From Verrucomicrobiales bacterium (GTDB lineage Bacteria > Verrucomicrobiota > Verrucomicrobiia > Verrucomicrobiales > DEV007), in contig DUBC01000033.1 of the NCBI GenBank assembly GCA_012960505.1, positions 1 through 64,000 on the forward strand: DNA of 64,000 nt. The letters are read 5' to 3'. Numbering within the stretch: position 1 is the first letter of the stretch; every line of letters begins with the position of its first letter. The notes beneath the pieces were generated by a model that saw nothing but the letters and a program-made list of their open reading frames with translations, was not told where the DNA came from and did not search any database. The position numbers and the translations under genes were made by a program. Of the stretch, positions 34,410 through 43,392 are shown piece by piece.

Positions 34410-37400
34410 TTAGTCCTCGTTTTCCATTACCTTGAAGAATATTTTATCCACTCCTCCCAAAGGATTTTCCAGTCCCGGTTCACCTTCGGCCGGATAAACT
34501 GTAAAATCTCCTCCAGATTCGATTGAATCATCAAGGTCAGCATCGAACTCTGTCATGTCCTCGGAGTAATATAGAGAATAGGTTTTTCCGCCTCTAGAGT
34601 TCCATTTGAAGCGGAACGTGTCCTCTTCGGCGTCATATATTATTTCAGTGAATTCGAGAGGAGCGATTCCACCTGCTATGCCCAGTGCCCAATCAATGGA
34701 CTGGCCAATGAGGGTCTTTCCGTCTTCAGTGAAGTTATTGAAAGTACTATCAGTGATACCAAGCATGATCCGCTTAGCTGGTGCCGTACTTCCATCATTA
34801 AGTTCTTCGCCTTCATCCACAATAGTGAGAAATAACCTGCTCGGATCCTCTTTCTCTGCAGCGAGTGATAATGAACCTGGTGCCTGTTGGTCTGTTGACC
34901 ACCAGACTTCGGTCTGACCAGTCGATATGGTCACATCATCACCGACATTAAAACCGGCGACTATTGGATGATCTTCAACTATCGTGATTACATGATCCTC
35001 AGCGACATTGTCTTTGGTCCTTCCTGCAGTGACTTGAAATTCTCCTGCACCATTATCTGCAACAGCTTCTTCCCAGTTAACGATCGGCGTTGTGGAATTA
35101 TGGAATTTATTCCGCATGTCACCTGATCCAGGAGTGGAGGAAATGATAAGTAGGGCATAGTCTGCCTCTTCTCCTGCAATAGTCTGATTGGCCTGTTTGT
35201 AAGTAATATTTTGAGAGCCATATCTTTCTTCAAGGAAGCTCATCACGGTCCCGTCAGCTCCTTGAGTCGCATCGGCTTGGCCACCGATAAATAGTATCGT
35301 CTGCCCTAACTGGGGAAAATCATTTTTATTTGTAGGGTCAGTTCCCTGACTAATTTCTGTGTTGTCATTAAAACCATCCCCGTCCGTGTCTGCCTTGTTA
35401 GGATCAGTTCCACCAATCACTTCAGCACCGTCGAGGATTTCATCTCTGTCGGAGTCCGAATTCAATGGATTCGTATTGGTAACAGTCAGTTCATGTTTGT
35501 CATTTAATCCGTCCTCATCACTATCAGCCTTGTTCGGCTTTGTTCTTGCTTCAAACTCATCGGCATTAGTTAGTCCGTCATTGTCATCGTCTCCTTCAGG
35601 ATCATCGACTCCGTACTTCTCCTCCCATGAATCTGGCAAACCGTCTCCGTCCGCATCTTCCTGCGTCGCACCTATGGGGCTCGCTCCGTCCGCCAGTGCC
35701 TGAATCGTTCCCTCCGGAAGCACTTCTCTCCAGATTGCCACATCATCCAAATATCCATCATATTGCTCACTTCCATTATTCCGTGCACCGAGCAAGAATG
35801 AACCTCCCCCGTTAGGGGCTTGCTGAGCCTGTGGGCCTCCATCAAGTTCGCCGTTCAGATAAATTGCAGCCGTGTCATTGGCACCGTCATAGGTCCATAC
35901 CGCGTGAACCCATTTTTCAGCTTCCAAGGGGGTGATCGCGTTCCAGTCGGCTCCCCAATGAGCGCTATGCAATACGCCCCCGTTGCGGATACCATTATGT
36001 ATTCCCTGTTGAGTCTGGCCCCAGATAAATCCTTGACCTCCGGCCGAGCCGATTGGTTTTAACCAACAGGCAAAGGTGTAGCTGCCATCCTCAAAGTCAC
36101 GAATCATCGAATTCATATCGATATCAAAGAAATCGATATGACCGCCCGTGAAGTTACCCCCAGTCGTTGGGGTGGAACCTGAGGGTGCGCCTTCAACATC
36201 AAAGCTCACTAAACCATCGACTTCACCATTATTATCATTTCCACTCATGTCTTCCGCATTTACTTCGAAGTCCACGTAGAGAAATGGAGGAGAGAGTGCC
36301 CCTTTGCTGTTTTCATCATTAGGATCTGTTCCTCCAACGATTTCACCACCGTCCGCGTAACCGTCACCGTCCGTGTCTGCATTATTAGGATCCGTGCCGG
36401 TATCATCGTTATCAACTAATATCCCGGTATTTGTTTCGACTCCATCGGTGAGACCATCACCGTCCGTATCTGCGTCCCTCGGGTCAGTGCCCGTGTTCGT
36501 GGCACTCACATAAGTCCCTGTATCAGTCTCGACTCCGTCTTCAAGTTCGTCACCGTCCGTGTCCGCCTTAGTCGGGTCGGTCTTAGTCTCCTCGTACTCA
36601 TCTAGGTCCGTTAGACCGTCCCCATCAAAGTCACCAGTACCTGATCCGGGGCCGGGGCCGGCACCCAAACCATTAAGATCTTCAAGGTTATCAACGAGTT
36701 TCTCTTCCCAAGCATCAGGTAACCCGTCTTCATCATCATCTTCGGAAGGGCCTCCAGGAGACATGGCCCCACTGGCAAGAGCAGCGATGTCATTCTCGGA
36801 TAATGCCTCATCCCAAATCGCCAAATCATCAATGTTTCCAGTAAAATTACAGCAGTCAGTGCCCCGAAGAATTCCACCGATCGTGGTCGTGTCCGGAGTG
36901 AATACTTCGATCACACTGTGATCGAACTGCTTATCAAAAACACCATCAATATAAAGATCAAGAATTCCATCATTATCGACCCAGGCCACGTGATGCCAGG
37001 TATCGTCGAACGCTTCACCATTAGAGAATAGGTGTCCTGTCTGGGCTCCGTTCCTCACATACAGGTCAACAGTTCCATCAGAACCATTGTTTTTTGTTCC
37101 CATATTAAAGAGAGGATTATTATTAGTCGACATCGCTTCGGAAAAGATCCGGTCATCAACATTATCTATCGTTCCATCGGCCTGTACCCACATTGACACC
37201 GTGTAGGAAGGAAGGGTCGTAATCGCAATTCCTCCTTCACCATGGTTAATGCTTCCGTAAGTCCCCACAGTCCCATCAAAGGCAACTGACTGTCCATTGC
37301 CTAAAGTGTCGGGTACGGAGTCAGAATAGGTCGCCCCACCAAAGAGTTCTCCATTATTGTCGTTCTCCGATGAATCATTAAAGTCTCCGTCAAGTTTCCA

Positions 37401-37478
37401 ATGACCGATCAGTTCAGCTTGAGCGGGGATCTGAGTTAAAATGAATATGAGGAGGCTGTGGAATAAAAATAATTTCAT
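34410..37478 (-). CDS. LamG / TSP3 giant protein with an embedded DJ-1/ThuA-like domain
   Basis: A 1022-residue exported protein (signal MKLFLFHSLLIFILTQ, cleavage near AQAEL). Order: LamG 1 (about 22-240), TSP3 calcium repeats (about 245-395), LamG 2 (about 398-610, with GIHNGIRNGG as in the protein at 1-2195), more TSP3 repeats (about 615-740), a Rossmann-like segment (about 745-955, beginning TILFIGGQAD, with YALLIISSTPG), and the C-terminal module (about 960-1022) ending FFKVMENED. TSP3 repeats bind calcium; the LamG folds likely bind glycans. The Rossmann-like segment resembles glutamine-amidotransferase-like domains, but no catalytic Cys triad was identified. It is a paralog of the first gene of the window. 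Confidence 0.82.
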   Translation of the reverse strand: MKLFLFHSLLIFILTQIPAQAELIGHWKLDGDFNDSSENDNNGELFGGATYSDSVPDTLGNGQSVAFDGTVGTYGSINHGEGGIAITTLPSYTVSMWVQADGTIDNVDDRIFSEAMSTNNNPLFNMGTKNNGSDGTVDLYVRNGAQTGHLFSNGEAFDDTWHHVAWVDNDGILDLYIDGVFDKQFDHSVIEVFTPDTTTIGGILRGTDCCNFTGNIDDLAIWDEALSENDIAALASGAMSPGGPSEDDDEDGLPDAWEEKLVDNLEDLNGLGAGPGPGSGTGDFDGDGLTDLDEYEETKTDPTKADTDGDELEDGVETDTGTYVSATNTGTDPRDADTDGDGLTDGVETNTGILVDNDDTGTDPNNADTDGDGYADGGEIVGGTDPNDENSKGALSPPFLYVDFEVNAEDMSGNDNNGEVDGLVSFDVEGAPSGSTPTTGGNFTGGHIDFFDIDMNSMIRDFEDGSYTFACWLKPIGSAGGQGFIWGQTQQGIHNGIRNGGVLHSAHWGADWNAITPLEAEKWVHAVWTYDGANDTAAIYLNGELDGGPQAQQAPNGGGSFLLGARNNGSEQYDGYLDDVAIWREVLPEGTIQALADGASPIGATQEDADGDGLPDSWEEKYGVDDPEGDDDNDGLTNADEFEARTKPNKADSDEDGLNDKHELTVTNTNPLNSDSDRDEILDGAEVIGGTDPNKADTDGDGFNDNTEISQGTDPTNKNDFPQLGQTILFIGGQADATQGADGTVMSFLEERYGSQNITYKQANQTIAGEEADYALLIISSTPGSGDMRNKFHNSTTPIVNWEEAVADNGAGEFQVTAGRTKDNVAEDHVITIVEDHPIVAGFNVGDDVTISTGQTEVWWSTDQQAPGSLSLAAEKEDPSRLFLTIVDEGEELNDGSTAPAKRIMLGITDSTFNNFTEDGKTLIGQSIDWALGIAGGIAPLEFTEIIYDAEEDTFRFKWNSRGGKTYSLYYSEDMTEFDADLDDSIESGGDFTVYPAEGEPGLENPLGGVDKIFFKVMENED

Positions 37479-37506
37479 TTAATGGAGTGGTTTTTTTTAA
37501 ATAATT

Positions 37507-38328
37507 TTAGTCGCGAAGTCCGACCTGTTGCATGAGGTCATTCGTTGCGTTGTAGGCTTCTTCGACCCATTCTACGATTTTTGATGGATCAGGTGAGTAT
37601 TCGAGCTCTATTGAAACAGTGCCTTCAAATTCTAGTTCTTTGATGGCTTGGAGATAAGGAGCGAATTTAACGACTCCTCTTCCAGGTGGTAAGTCCCCAT
37701 GAACTTTTCCATCACAGTCGCTGATATGGACGTGAGTGGCTTTATTTTTCAGTTTTTCTAGTTCCGCGGGGGACGTGTCTGCAAGGACCAAATGACTCAC
37801 ATCAATGTTGGCTTGGACGTTTGGCATTGCGCAATCATCAATGAACCGAACCATTTCCGGTATACTGTTAAGCAGGCTCAATCTGAAAGGTTCGAGTTCC
37901 AGAGCAATGTCCAGACCAAGTTCGCCGGCATACTGACCCAGTTCTTTGACTCCCTCGACTCCCCATTCCCACTGAGCTTCTGGTGGAATGACTTCGCGTT
38001 GCCAAATATATTCTCCAAGAACGAGGAGAAGGTTCTTTGAATCAAATTTCTTTGCTAAATCGAGAGATTTCTTTGCCCTACTGATATGATAGTCCCTGAC
38101 AGGATCATTAAAATCAATCAGGCCCGCTGAGACGACCACGGTCGATGTGATAGGGAGGCTGTTTTCTTCGCAGGTGCTTTTAATAAGATTAACTTCATCT
38201 TCAGTAATAGTCATTGCTTCAGTGAAGATATCGACCGCATCAAAGCCTATCCTTGAAATGTGTTCGAGGCCTGTTTTTGTGTCGACTCCTGCCTGCCCAA
38301 AAGCGCTGTTTATGATTCCAAGTTTCAT
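37507..38328 (-). CDS. Sugar phosphate isomerase/epimerase-like TIM barrel (cytoplasmic)
   Basis: A 273-residue protein with no signal peptide. It is a complete xylose-isomerase-like (AP endonuclease 2) barrel with the classical four metal ligands: Glu146 in LELEPF, Asp176 in NIDVSH, His201 in HVHISDCDG and Glu241/243 in SIELEY. Relatives include ketose 3-epimerases, hydroxypyruvate isomerases and inosose enzymes, so the substrate cannot be named. It lies 22 bp downstream of the PhyH dioxygenase gene on the same strand, so the two are probably co-transcribed. Confidence 0.85.
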   Translation of the reverse strand: MKLGIINSAFGQAGVDTKTGLEHISRIGFDAVDIFTEAMTITEDEVNLIKSTCEENSLPITSTVVVSAGLIDFNDPVRDYHISRAKKSLDLAKKFDSKNLLLVLGEYIWQREVIPPEAQWEWGVEGVKELGQYAGELGLDIALELEPFRLSLLNSIPEMVRFIDDCAMPNVQANIDVSHLVLADTSPAELEKLKNKATHVHISDCDGKVHGDLPPGRGVVKFAPYLQAIKELEFEGTVSIELEYSPDPSKIVEWVEEAYNATNDLMQQVGLRD

Positions 38329-38350
38329 TTTTTAGTTAATTTAGTTTTAG

Positions 38351-39184
38351 TTAATTTTCATTGAGGCTTTTTGCGCTCTGGTCGTCTTCGACTAGGTTTG
38401 CAAATTCAGCATTTGATCGTATCGCTTCGTCACGGCCCACAATGAGCACCTGATCATCAGTCACTTTATCTAGCTTTGTGTATGATGGGTGATGGGACTC
38501 TTTGTATGGGTTGTTTGATTTTGCGTTATAGCAGCATATCAGAGCCCATCTCGCTTTGTCAGAAAGATTAGCAGCAGAGCAATGAAGTGTATTTGGGTGA
38601 AAGAACAGCGCATCGCCTGCACTCATTGTGCATTGTACTAACTCTAGCCTATTCTTTGCTTCCTCAACTTGTTCCATATCGGCTCCTGCTTGGTCTCCTG
38701 CAAGAATGTGATTGATGCGACCTATCTTATGCGAACTTTTGAGGACCTGGAGGCATCCATTTTCTTCAGTGGCCTCATCAACGGCTATCATCACACTGCA
38801 GAGGTTAGGAAAGAGGAGTCCATTCTGATACCAATAACCATAATCCTGATGCCATGCCCATGCGCCACCGATCTTGGCATCCTTGAGTATCATTTTGGAG
38901 TGGTAATGGTAGGCTTCGTCTTCCAGTAACTGTTCGACTTTGTCCACGATCCTCTCGGAGCGTGCAATCATTCCATAAATACCATTACCTGGATGATTCC
39001 ATAAAGATAAACGCACGTCATTACCTTCGCCATCATCCATTGTGGATGCTGCCTTGTCCATTGCATGATCATTACGAGCCGTCTCACCGAGTAAACTTAT
39101 TTCTTCTGAACTAAAAAGACATCTTTGAAACACGAAGCCGTCCTCATGATATGCTTCGATATCATGGCTTTGTAAGGTAGGCAT
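38351..39184 (-). CDS. Phytanoyl-CoA dioxygenase (PhyH) family Fe(II)/2-oxoglutarate oxygenase
   Basis: A 277-residue cytoplasmic protein. The iron triad is intact: His112 and Asp114 in WHQDYGYW and His201 in NTLHCSAAN, with the 2-oxoglutarate-binding Arg212 in DKARWAL. The N-terminal EDGFVFQRCLFSSEEI is typical of the family. Substrates across PhyH range from lipids to small polar metabolites and ectoine; none can be assigned here. Its stop is 22 bp upstream of the TIM-barrel epimerase start, which suggests a shared pathway in which a small hydroxylated or sugar-like compound is processed. Confidence 0.87.
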   Translation of the reverse strand: MPTLQSHDIEAYHEDGFVFQRCLFSSEEISLLGETARNDHAMDKAASTMDDGEGNDVRLSLWNHPGNGIYGMIARSERIVDKVEQLLEDEAYHYHSKMILKDAKIGGAWAWHQDYGYWYQNGLLFPNLCSVMIAVDEATEENGCLQVLKSSHKIGRINHILAGDQAGADMEQVEEAKNRLELVQCTMSAGDALFFHPNTLHCSAANLSDKARWALICCYNAKSNNPYKESHHPSYTKLDKVTDDQVLIVGRDEAIRSNAEFANLVEDDQSAKSLNEN

Positions 39185-39422
39185 TTAATTAACGATCTAT
39201 GGATAAAGGTTTCTCCCCAAGTTAACTAATGGGGAATTATCATATTGAGCAATCTGAGACCAATACTCAAGCCCGATTCGTTAGAGAAAAAGGATTCCTT
39301 TCGGTTTTGTTAGTAATTATCCCTAGTTATATAAATGACACGGTGAAGCTAATCATAGGGTTCAAAGTCTTTGATCCGTTCATGCCAAGCCCTGTATAGG
39401 CTCTATAAATTGTAGCTATATA

Positions 39423-40637
39423 CTACTTTCTGGAAAATGGATTTTCATACCAAAACACCCCCAGCTGATCCCGTTCTTCGCAGCAAATTGCATCAAGATC
39501 ACCGTCACCATCAATGTCATGCATGACAACACGGTCATATTTTATTCCTGGCTCTCCTGCAATTTCATGGTCTTTCCATATTTTGTCGGTAGGTGAATTC
39601 GTCCACGAGAGCCACCTCATCCCGGACAGTTCCCCTTTGGCTCCCTCACAACTGAAAACGATATCTTTTTTCCCATCGCTATTAATGTCGCAAACTGCTG
39701 TGCTCTTACCGCCGCCGACTCCCTTTGGTAACGGTATAATATATTCTTTCCATCCTTTCTTTGTTCTTTGGAACCAGATCACTGATTTTGAATCAATGGC
39801 GATGACGTCGATTGATCCGTCCTCATCAAGGTCACCCGTAGAGATGAATTTAATTTCTCTATCGGCTCCGCCGATGTTATGCCTTGACCATTGATTGATG
39901 GTTTTAGCTTCTTTGGTTCCTGGATATTCTAACCAGTACACGCCCCGATCTGGTCCTCTGCGGTCACTGACTAGGACATCCTGATCCCCGTCATGATCCA
40001 TATCTATTGAGATCAATGACATTATCCATCCGGCATCTTGTAACTTATGAAGTTTCCATGCATTCATATTATGAGGATCCTTGGGAGCTTGAAGCCAGCT
40101 CACTGATGCTCCCTTGCCCTTGGAACTCACAATGAGATCATCAGCATTTTCTCCGTCTATTTGCATGGGGAGGGCATACATCCATGATTGTTTTCCTTTT
40201 GTAATCGGTATGGCAGCGGTCTGCCATTTTGTTGCATCTAGATAATCTTTTCCGGATTGAGGTGCCCAGTGTATGAACATAGAACGGGTAGATCCCTCAC
40301 AGGAACTGACTAGGTCCACGGCTCCATCCTTATTGATATCAATAAAGACAGCATCTTCTGGTGACTTGACCTCACCGACAGTGACTGCGGGCCATAACTT
40401 TTTTTCTTGTCCTCTTTGCGGATGAAGGTAGGCCCTGATAATTCCACCCTCTTCCCAACCCGTGGCAATATCCATTAGGCCGTCACTATTTACGTCGAGG
40501 AGCCTGACACCATCAGCACCTTGAGAGCTTTTATCAATGGTATGGATTTTCCATGGATTTCCCCCAATGTCCGCAAAAAGATTGGTGTTCAAAGAGCATG
40601 CAATAATGGCTATGGCTACTTTTAGGTAGTGTCGCAT
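39423..40637 (-). CDS. Exported FG-GAP/VCBS repeat beta-propeller protein
   Basis: A 404-residue protein with signal peptide (core VAIAIIACSLNTNLF, cleavage near FADIG). At least six calcium-binding loops of the DxDxDG type occur at near-regular spacing: DVNSDGLMD, DINKDGAVD, DMDHDGDQD, DLDEDGSID, DINSDGKKD and DIDGDGDLD, each after a hydrophobic strand. This is the integrin-alpha-like propeller often found in secreted binding proteins of these phyla. No enzyme motif is seen. The 238 bp between it and the PhyH gene and the 162 bp before the sialidase-like gene show no further coding. Confidence 0.85.
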   Translation of the reverse strand: MRHYLKVAIAIIACSLNTNLFADIGGNPWKIHTIDKSSQGADGVRLLDVNSDGLMDIATGWEEGGIIRAYLHPQRGQEKKLWPAVTVGEVKSPEDAVFIDINKDGAVDLVSSCEGSTRSMFIHWAPQSGKDYLDATKWQTAAIPITKGKQSWMYALPMQIDGENADDLIVSSKGKGASVSWLQAPKDPHNMNAWKLHKLQDAGWIMSLISIDMDHDGDQDVLVSDRRGPDRGVYWLEYPGTKEAKTINQWSRHNIGGADREIKFISTGDLDEDGSIDVIAIDSKSVIWFQRTKKGWKEYIIPLPKGVGGGKSTAVCDINSDGKKDIVFSCEGAKGELSGMRWLSWTNSPTDKIWKDHEIAGEPGIKYDRVVMHDIDGDGDLDAICCEERDQLGVFWYENPFSRK

Positions 40638-40799
40638 TTAAGTATATTAGCATAATTGTATAGACCTAGTCTCAAGTAATGTTGGGAAAACGAAGGAGGT
40701 TTTGGATGTTGTGGAAGAGTAGGTGTCACGCTACGATCCGAATACGAGACAGGGATTTTGATCTTTTCAAATATCAAGCGGAGCAGTAGATTCTTTTTT

Positions 40800-41948
40800 A
40801 TGAGAAAATATATTATCACATTCTTTTTCTTTCCTTTTTTAGTTATTTCTTCATTTGCGGAAAATAAAATAGAGGGATCAATTGATGCATTCATGGGTGA
40901 TCCTTCTCTGGATATTCAACCGATTTTTATAGGTGAAAGATTTGGTAATATTGTAGTGACAATGGAAGGAACTGTCCTTGCTACTTGGGGGACCAGTCAT
41001 GTGAGGGCCAAGCGGAGTGAGGACGGTGGCAAGACATGGGGCCCTGAAATTGTTATTGCTAAGCCAGGCTTTCAGACTGGTGGTCTAACTGTAAATGAAT
41101 CGAACGGGGATATTTTCGCATTCATTGAGGATCATCATCCACCTGCTCCTATTTCGATATACAAGAGCAGTGATGATGGTAAGTCATGGAAGAAGATTCC
41201 TACTAACATTAAAACTGATTCAAAAGAAAATGCCCCTTCCATGCACATGAATGAACATGGAATTACTTTGCGTCATGGTGAGCACAAGGGCCGACTGATC
41301 CGACCATCTCGGTGGTATGCCGGCAAAAATGATCGTAGTCTTTGGCCTAAGCACTATACAAACGCAATCTATAGTGATGATGGTGGAAAGACTTGGAACA
41401 CTAGTGATCCTTTCCCAGCGAATGGAACCGGTGAAGCCACGTTGGCAGAATTAAGTGATGGTACCATTTATTACAATTCAAGGCGTCATTGGGCCGAGGA
41501 AGGTGCAAATCCTCGGAGGCGTTGGACAGCTACGAGTAAGGACGGCGGTAAGACTTGGAATGATCTCAAGTTTTGTGAAGTTCTTCCTGATGGTCCACAG
41601 AATACAAATTATGGTTGCATGGGTGGTCTGACTCGTCTTGCTGTTAAGGGTCGTGATATTTTGATCTATAGTAACTGTGACAGTGAAGGTGGTCGTAAAC
41701 AGGGAACGGTCTGGGCAAGCTTTGATGGTGGAAAGACCTGGCCTATAAAACGGCTAGTATTCGCTGGTAGCCATGGATATTCATCAATTACATCCGGACG
41801 ACCCGGCACCAAAACTGAAGGCATGATTTATCACCATTTTGAAGGCGGCCCTAAGCGTGGATCGGCCGTTGCAAGATTCAATCTTTCCTGGGTGCTTAAA
41901 GGAAAGTCGACAGGAGATGGGACAGTTCCATCTTGGGTAAATCCTTAA
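40800..41948 (+). CDS. Sialidase-like BNR/Asp-box propeller (GH33-type), exported
   Basis: A 382-residue protein. ATG 40800 is chosen because it directly precedes a strong signal peptide (MRKYIITFFFFPFLVIS, cleavage near SFAEN); an in-frame ATG at 40758 would add a basic extension. Five Asp boxes of the SxDxGxTW type are visible: SEDGGKTW, SSDDGKSW, SDDGGKTW, SKDGGKTW and SFDGGKTW, spread over a six-bladed propeller. The canonical FRIP arginine motif is not obvious; GERFGNIV occupies the place. It may therefore be an exo-sialidase or a related glycosidase. It is divergent from the FG-GAP gene and convergent with the following esterase. Confidence 0.78.
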   Translation: MRKYIITFFFFPFLVISSFAENKIEGSIDAFMGDPSLDIQPIFIGERFGNIVVTMEGTVLATWGTSHVRAKRSEDGGKTWGPEIVIAKPGFQTGGLTVNESNGDIFAFIEDHHPPAPISIYKSSDDGKSWKKIPTNIKTDSKENAPSMHMNEHGITLRHGEHKGRLIRPSRWYAGKNDRSLWPKHYTNAIYSDDGGKTWNTSDPFPANGTGEATLAELSDGTIYYNSRRHWAEEGANPRRRWTATSKDGGKTWNDLKFCEVLPDGPQNTNYGCMGGLTRLAVKGRDILIYSNCDSEGGRKQGTVWASFDGGKTWPIKRLVFAGSHGYSSITSGRPGTKTEGMIYHHFEGGPKRGSAVARFNLSWVLKGKSTGDGTVPSWVNP

Positions 41949-41962
41949 TTATTAGGTAATTT

Positions 41963-43102
41963 TTAGGGGAGTGGAGTGTTCGGAGGAACCGCATTTTCTG
42001 GGTATTTCCCATTAAAGACCATCATCTCTTCTTGTGTTTGAACTTTAACAAAGGATTCGTCAATTTTGCCTTCCCTGCTCTTCACGAGCTTAAGGTCAAG
42101 GTTCAGATGCTTTGCAAGGAAAGGGTAAGCCGCCATCCTTTTTGATAAGCCATAGTCATGTCCTTCACTTTTGAAATGTGCATTTTCTACTTTGCTGGTT
42201 GCTCCGTAAAGATCATAAACATGTTTAATGAAGGGGAATTCGGTTCTGGGTGTCATTTGTGTCCAGTCCTTTCCGTTCGATACAATGAGTTGAGGTTTGG
42301 GTGCGGCTAGAGCAGCGATTTCTGCGTTATTTGTTTTATGTGTTTCGCTCCAGTGAATGGGCATTCCACTCTCACAGACGCAACCCCCAAAGAAGTGAGC
42401 AGAGACCTGACAGACTGGCACGGACACTTTGACCCTATCATCTAGGGCCGAAAGAATAAATGTCTGCGTTCCTCCGCCAGAGCATCCGGTCATTCCTATT
42501 CTATCTGGATCTACATTTGGAAGGCTTAAGACAAAATCAAGAACACGCATACTGTTCCATGTTTGCATTCTAAGAATTTCAGGTGTTCTTCCATGATTCC
42601 AACCAACCTCTTTTGAATCACCGTATCCCATCATGTCATACTGGAAGACCGCAGACCCCATCTTAGCTAGAACCGCGCACCGTGTTTGCCTTGCTGCATT
42701 AAACCTTCCTCCGTGTCCGTGTGGACAAAGGATGCCGGCCAATGATCCCTTGAATAGTGTCGGGCGGTACAGGGTCCCAGTCACGAAATATCCTGGCGAG
42801 CTTTCTATGGCCACATTTTCAGTGCTATACCCTTTGTGGATTTGTTTTTTAACATAGCGTGGGTTCAGTGGCTTGCGATCAGGCAGTTCAGTGAGTTTCG
42901 CTCCTTTCAAAATTCCTTTTATGACAGTAGCTTTCCTTTTTTTCCAACTCTCGAGGTCTTTAGTGCTCTTACGGATAGACTCCAGTTCTGCTGAGGCCTG
43001 ATTCGGTTTTTGAGCGTGTCCTACCCGTAGCTTTGGTTTTGAAAGTAAAATGACAGGGTTGATGAATATCAATAAAGTTAGAATTAATGGAAACGTCTTC
43101 AT
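41963..43102 (-). CDS. Exported acetyl-xylan-esterase-like alpha/beta hydrolase
   Basis: A 379-residue protein with signal peptide (core [15 protein letters not shown]). After an N-terminal helical region, the hydrolase domain shows CPHGHGG (oxyanion region, about 126-132), YDMMGYGDS, and the nucleophile Ser208 in GCSGGGTQ. The acid lies near the LIVSNGKDW segment and His in EGHDYG. The family is widespread in Verrucomicrobiota and Planctomycetota and is usually labelled acetylxylan esterase or prolyl-oligopeptidase-like; the real ester is unknown. It converges with the sialidase-like gene (14 bp between stops). Confidence 0.8.
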   Translation of the reverse strand: MKTFPLILTLLIFINPVILLSKPKLRVGHAQKPNQASAELESIRKSTKDLESWKKRKATVIKGILKGAKLTELPDRKPLNPRYVKKQIHKGYSTENVAIESSPGYFVTGTLYRPTLFKGSLAGILCPHGHGGRFNAARQTRCAVLAKMGSAVFQYDMMGYGDSKEVGWNHGRTPEILRMQTWNSMRVLDFVLSLPNVDPDRIGMTGCSGGGTQTFILSALDDRVKVSVPVCQVSAHFFGGCVCESGMPIHWSETHKTNNAEIAALAAPKPQLIVSNGKDWTQMTPRTEFPFIKHVYDLYGATSKVENAHFKSEGHDYGLSKRMAAYPFLAKHLNLDLKLVKSREGKIDESFVKVQTQEEMMVFNGKYPENAVPPNTPLP

Positions 43103-43392
43103 GTGCTCGTAATAATTATAGAGAATAGATGACCTTAGAATGAAATATTCATCAACGTCAATTGACTTCGTGTATCATGCTCACTGTAGTATTAGGGAGC
43201 AGCTGTATTAAACGGTGATCAAATATGAGTGAATCCGGTCCATAAAAAACATACTACTTTGCTTAGGTTATTGTAGCATGAGATGCCTATTTCTAATAAT
43301 TGTAATCTGATCCTTGAAGAAGACTCAGTATTCATATTTAAATGACTACTAAGCTTTCCTTTCTTAAAACGAATGACTACTGAATTTGCCCG

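Noticed and set aside
36300-36650. Regular short repeats resembling a CRISPR array
   Set aside because: They are coding TSP3 calcium-loop repeats (DTDGDG pattern) in frame on the minus strand, without unique spacers.
40622-40894. Minus-strand 90-codon frame overlapping FG-GAP and sialidase-like genes
   Set aside because: It overlaps both signal-peptide regions and has no family features.
43341-43381. Direct repeat AATGACTACT twice, 31 bp apart, upstream of a sulfatase
   Set aside because: Ten bases in A+T-rich intergenic DNA; could be chance and no linked promoter elements are clear.
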